Below are positions 41,743-44,313 of a DNA stretch of 44,313 bases, one piece after another. Below the pieces are notes generated by a model that ran no database searches, was not told the DNA's origin, and worked only from the letters and a program-made list of their open reading frames with translations. Within the stretch, counting starts at the first letter, position 1. The number at the start of each line of letters is the position of its first letter. A program made the translations under genes and the position numbers. This DNA comes from JANQGH01 sp039177555 (GTDB lineage: Bacteria > Pseudomonadota > Alphaproteobacteria > DSM-16000 > Inquilinaceae), in NCBI GenBank assembly GCA_039177555.1, contig JBCDFV010000035.1, positions 1 through 44,313 on the forward strand. Direction: 5' to 3'.

Positions 41743-41892
41743 ATGCATCTGCTGACGCGTATCGCCGATTTCGCGAGGTCCGTCGAGCCGCTCGCCGACA
41801 GTTCCGCGATCGACAGGACTGTCCTCGGAACCGAACGCCTCGCCGAAACCCTCGCGCGGGACGCGGCGACGATTAACCGACGGCGCGGCTGA
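41743..41892 (+). CDS. Putative small protein, 49 residues
   Basis: An ATG-to-TGA frame filling most of the gap between rsmB and the heparinase-like gene. The product is MHLLTRIADFARSV...INRRRG, a basic amphipathic protein with an early helix and Arg-rich end. It has no recognised family and no strong ribosome site. Its fit in the gap, codon usage and lack of overlap make it a plausible real small gene. Confidence 0.5.
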   Translation: MHLLTRIADFARSVEPLADSSAIDRTVLGTERLAETLARDAATINRRRG

Positions 41893-41906
41893 CCGATGAC
41901 TGACCA

Positions 41907-43565
41907 ATGACCGATCGGGGCCTGACGCAACGCTTGCGCACGGTCGCCTTTCGCAACCCGCTTTATGCCATGTCGCTCGGCCGGGGCGTGCCGAGGCAAC
42001 TGGCACTGCTGCCGCCGGACCCCTGGCCGGGCCAGGTGGAACGGGGGCAGGAGCTGATTTCCGGGCTTTACCGCTTTGCCGGCGAAAAGCGCGAGACCGA
42101 TCGGCCACCCTGGAAGGCGCCGGGCGCCGGCGACGCCTTTCGTTTCGAACTGCACAGTTTCGAATGGCTGCGCGACCTGCGTGCCGTCGGCGGCGACGGC
42201 GCCCGACGGCATGCGCGCACGCTGGTCGCCGACTGGATCGAAACCTTCGATCGCTGGGATGCCGTGGCCTGGCAGCCGGACACGCTGGGTCTGCGCATTG
42301 CCAATTGGCTGGCGGGACACGACTTTTTCTGTGCCAGTGCGGAGGACGACTTTCGCCGCGCGGTCTTCGCCAGTATCGCCCGACAGGCCAAACATTTGGC
42401 GCGCGCTTTGCCGGGCGGCCTGAAAGGCCAGCGCCTGATGATGGCGCTGAAGGGCCTGATCTATGGCGGGCTGGCCCTGCAATGGCCCGACGACCGGCTG
42501 CACCAGTCGCTCGACCAGCTTGAAGCCACGCTACCGGAACAGATCCTGCCTGACGGCGGCCATATCGAGCGCAACCCCGGCACCTTGATGACGGTCCTGC
42601 GCCATCTGATCGACATCCGGGCGGCCCTGCGCGCCTTTCGCGTGCCCATCCCGGACGATGTCGAACACGCGATCGATCGCATGGCGCCGGCCTTGCGGTT
42701 TTTCCGGCACGGCGACGGCGGTCTTGCCCTGTTCAACGGTGCTTTCGTCGGCCAGCCGGTGTTGATCGACACGGTTCTGGCCCAGGCCGACGCGCGGGGC
42801 AGGCCTTTGAAGAGCGCGGTGCAAAGCGGGTACGAGCGCGCGCTGCAGGGCCGAACACTGCTGCTGGTCGATGTCGGCGGCCCGCCGCCCAACGGGTTGG
42901 ACAAGAGCGCCCATGCCGGCCTGCTGGCGTTCGAGCTGTCCGTCGGTCGCGAGCGTTTGTTCGTCAATTGCGGCGCCTGGCCCGGCGGGGGTGGCGAGGC
43001 TGGCTTTGCCTGGCATCAAGCGCTGCGCGCGACGGCGGCGCATACCACTCTGGTGCTGGGCGACACCAATGCGCTTGCGCTTCTGCCCGATGGCGGTGTT
43101 ATCCGCCGGGGTCAGCCCCTGCGCACGCTGATCGAGATGGAACGCCAGGAAGGTGGTGGATCGGTCTTGATCGAGGCCAGTCACGAAGGCTATCGGCACG
43201 GCTACGGCCTGGTGCACAAGCGCCGGCTCTATCTGACCGACAATGGCGGCGAACTGCGCGGCGAGGACGTGCTGGAACCCGACCGGGGCCGGCATCGCGG
43301 GGGCGACCGGTTCCATGTCCGTTTTCACCTGCATCCGGGGGTCCAGGCCCTGATGGCCCAGGGGGGCGACGCCGCTCTCTTGAGATTGCCTGGTGGTGTA
43401 GGCTTTCGCTTTCGTGCCGTTGGTGGCGAGCTTGAACTGGACGACAGCCTCTATTTCGGCGACCCGCGCGAACCACGGCGCGCCCGCCAGCTTGTGGTGG
43501 CCGGCACGACGGCGCCCGAAGGTGCGACCGTCCGGTGGGAGCTGCGTCGCGAAAAACGCGGTTGA
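41907..43565 (+). CDS. Heparinase II/III-like protein
   Basis: A 552-residue protein. The N-terminal part is an alpha-helical toroid (about 80-300) with FELHSFEWLRDLRAVGG, DTLGLRIANWLAGHDFF and GGHIERNPGTLMTVLRHLIDIRAAL. The C-terminal heparinase II/III-like domain (about 340-545) is beta-rich, with HTTLVLGDTNALAL and SHEGYRHGYGLVHKRRLYL. Catalytic His and Tyr residues of lyases may be among these, but activity on a uronic-acid polysaccharide is unproven. There is no signal peptide. Members of this family next to purH are common in alphaproteobacteria, and some act in envelope polysaccharide handling. Confidence 0.85.
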   Translation: MTDRGLTQRLRTVAFRNPLYAMSLGRGVPRQLALLPPDPWPGQVERGQELISGLYRFAGEKRETDRPPWKAPGAGDAFRFELHSFEWLRDLRAVGGDGARRHARTLVADWIETFDRWDAVAWQPDTLGLRIANWLAGHDFFCASAEDDFRRAVFASIARQAKHLARALPGGLKGQRLMMALKGLIYGGLALQWPDDRLHQSLDQLEATLPEQILPDGGHIERNPGTLMTVLRHLIDIRAALRAFRVPIPDDVEHAIDRMAPALRFFRHGDGGLALFNGAFVGQPVLIDTVLAQADARGRPLKSAVQSGYERALQGRTLLLVDVGGPPPNGLDKSAHAGLLAFELSVGRERLFVNCGAWPGGGGEAGFAWHQALRATAAHTTLVLGDTNALALLPDGGVIRRGQPLRTLIEMERQEGGGSVLIEASHEGYRHGYGLVHKRRLYLTDNGGELRGEDVLEPDRGRHRGGDRFHVRFHLHPGVQALMAQGGDAALLRLPGGVGFRFRAVGGELELDDSLYFGDPREPRRARQLVVAGTTAPEGATVRWELRREKRG

Positions 43566-43653
43566 TCGCGTCGGCTTTTCCGCGTCCTTTGCCATTGTTT
43601 CACGAGGCGCCTACAGTCCGCGCCCACCCACGCTGGCTTGAGCAAGACGAACG

Positions 43654-44313
43654 ATGCCGAACATCCCCATCCAACGCGCCCTGATCTCGGTCGCCGAAAA
43701 GGCCGGCATCGTCGACTTCGCCAAATTCCTGACCGATCGCGGTGTGGAGATCCTGTCGACAGGCGGGTCGGCCGCGCGGCTGGAAGAGGCCGGCCTGCGG
43801 GTGAAGGGAGTCTCCGCCCATACCGGCTTTCCGGAAATCATGGGCGGCCGCGTGAAAACGCTGCACCCGCGGATCCATGGCGGCTTGCTCGGCCGGCCCG
43901 ATCATGCCGAAGATGCCGAGGCAATGGCCGATTACGGCATTGCGCCGATCAACCTGATGGTGGCCAATCTCTATCCGTTCGAGGAGACGGTGGCGGGCGG
44001 GGCCGACTTCGCCACGTGCGTGGAGAACATCGATATTGGCGGTCCCGCGATGATCCGTGCTGCCGCCAAGAACCACGCCTTTGTCGCGGTGGTGACCAGC
44101 CCGGATGACTACGACGCCGTGATGGATGAGATGACGCGGCTCGACGGCGCGGTGTCGGGGGCGCTTCGGCGGCGCCTCGCCTCGGTCGCCTTCGCCAGAA
44201 CCGCCGCCTACGATGCGGCGATTGCCGGCTGGCTCTCCAGCCACGAAGGGGACGAGTTTCCGCTGCGCATCGGCCTTGCCGGCAAGCGCGCGCAAGCCCT
44301 GCGCTATGGCGAA
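43654..44313 (+). CDS. purH: Bifunctional purine biosynthesis protein PurH, 5' part
   Basis: The first 220 residues, cut by the window end. The family start IQRALISVAEKAGIVDFAKFL is followed by LSTGGSAARLEEAG, the MGGRVKTLHPRIHGGLLGR motif of the IMP cyclohydrolase domain, then NLYPFEETV and ENIDIGGPAMIRAAAKNH. The full enzyme (about 520-530 residues) makes FAICAR from AICAR in its C-terminal half and then IMP in this N-terminal half. The ATG is at 43654, 88 bp after the heparinase-like gene. Confidence 0.98.
   Translation, partial: MPNIPIQRALISVAEKAGIVDFAKFLTDRGVEILSTGGSAARLEEAGLRVKGVSAHTGFPEIMGGRVKTLHPRIHGGLLGRPDHAEDAEAMADYGIAPINLMVANLYPFEETVAGGADFATCVENIDIGGPAMIRAAAKNHAFVAVVTSPDDYDAVMDEMTRLDGAVSGALRRRLASVAFARTAAYDAAIAGWLSSHEGDEFPLRIGLAGKRAQALRYGE

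Noticed and set aside
1..44313. CRISPR arrays, rRNA, tRNA, prophage or intact insertion sequence
   Set aside because: I looked through the gaps and saw no spaced repeats of array type, no tRNA arms or CCA ends, no phage genes and no transposase frame. The only mobile-like item is the small element at 191-479.

Overview
This window is a high-GC bacterial chromosome segment with tightly packed, often overlapping genes. Gene content and order suggest an alphaproteobacterium, most likely Rhodospirillales-like. The clues are the SdhAF4 (DUF1674) / htpX / rsmB / heparinase-like / purH run, UgpBAEC with glycerol kinase, a class A penicillin-binding protein with an Arg/Pro-rich tail, and the many GTG starts and ATGA overlaps. 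This assignment is inference; no rRNA or tRNA gene is present to confirm it.

Layout. Positions 1-486 hold no gene. They contain a 289-bp nested inverted-repeat (MITE-like) element at 191-479. Then come a Dabb protein, a family-4-like Fe-S uracil-DNA glycosylase and a CobB sirtuin (minus strand). A low-molecular-weight phosphatase/fructosamine-kinase pair (protein deglycation) and a secreted trypsin-like protease with three four-cysteine repeats follow on the plus strand. From 4966 to 20002 everything is on the minus strand. Read in the direction of transcription it contains two COG4671-type and two GT4-type glycosyltransferases, a histidine phosphatase, a deacetylase-like protein and a two-TM protein. 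These lead with 3-bp spacing into a four-gene peptide/oligosaccharide ABC importer and finally a class A PBP.

Divergently from the glycosyltransferases, at 20214-24451, runs a four-gene operon: an ABC-exporter-like protein with a degenerate ATPase domain and three copies of a Q-loop/helical module, a stand-alone cyclic-nucleotide-binding protein, an Ada-like cysteine protein and a small methyltransferase. The glycosyltransferase block plus this operon (about 13.3-24.5 kb) is my best candidate for an undescribed system, perhaps a regulated cell-envelope glycoconjugate pathway. Its product cannot be read from the sequence.

From 24480 to 28882 (minus) lie a DMT-family transporter, two related Bcr/CflA-type MFS efflux genes and, between them, a YgjP-like metallohydrolase. 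From 29152 to 35137 (plus) lies glpK-ugpB-ugpA-ugpE-ugpC for glycerol and glycerol-3-phosphate use, with a possible Pho box and a long stem-loop after ugpB. Next are another DMT transporter, a convergent lipoprotein, a peroxiredoxin with a small helical partner, and an MFS transporter. The last block is sdhAF4 divergent from htpX (with a strong sigma-32-like promoter), then rsmB, a 49-residue ORF, a heparinase II/III-like protein and the 5' part of purH, which runs off the window.
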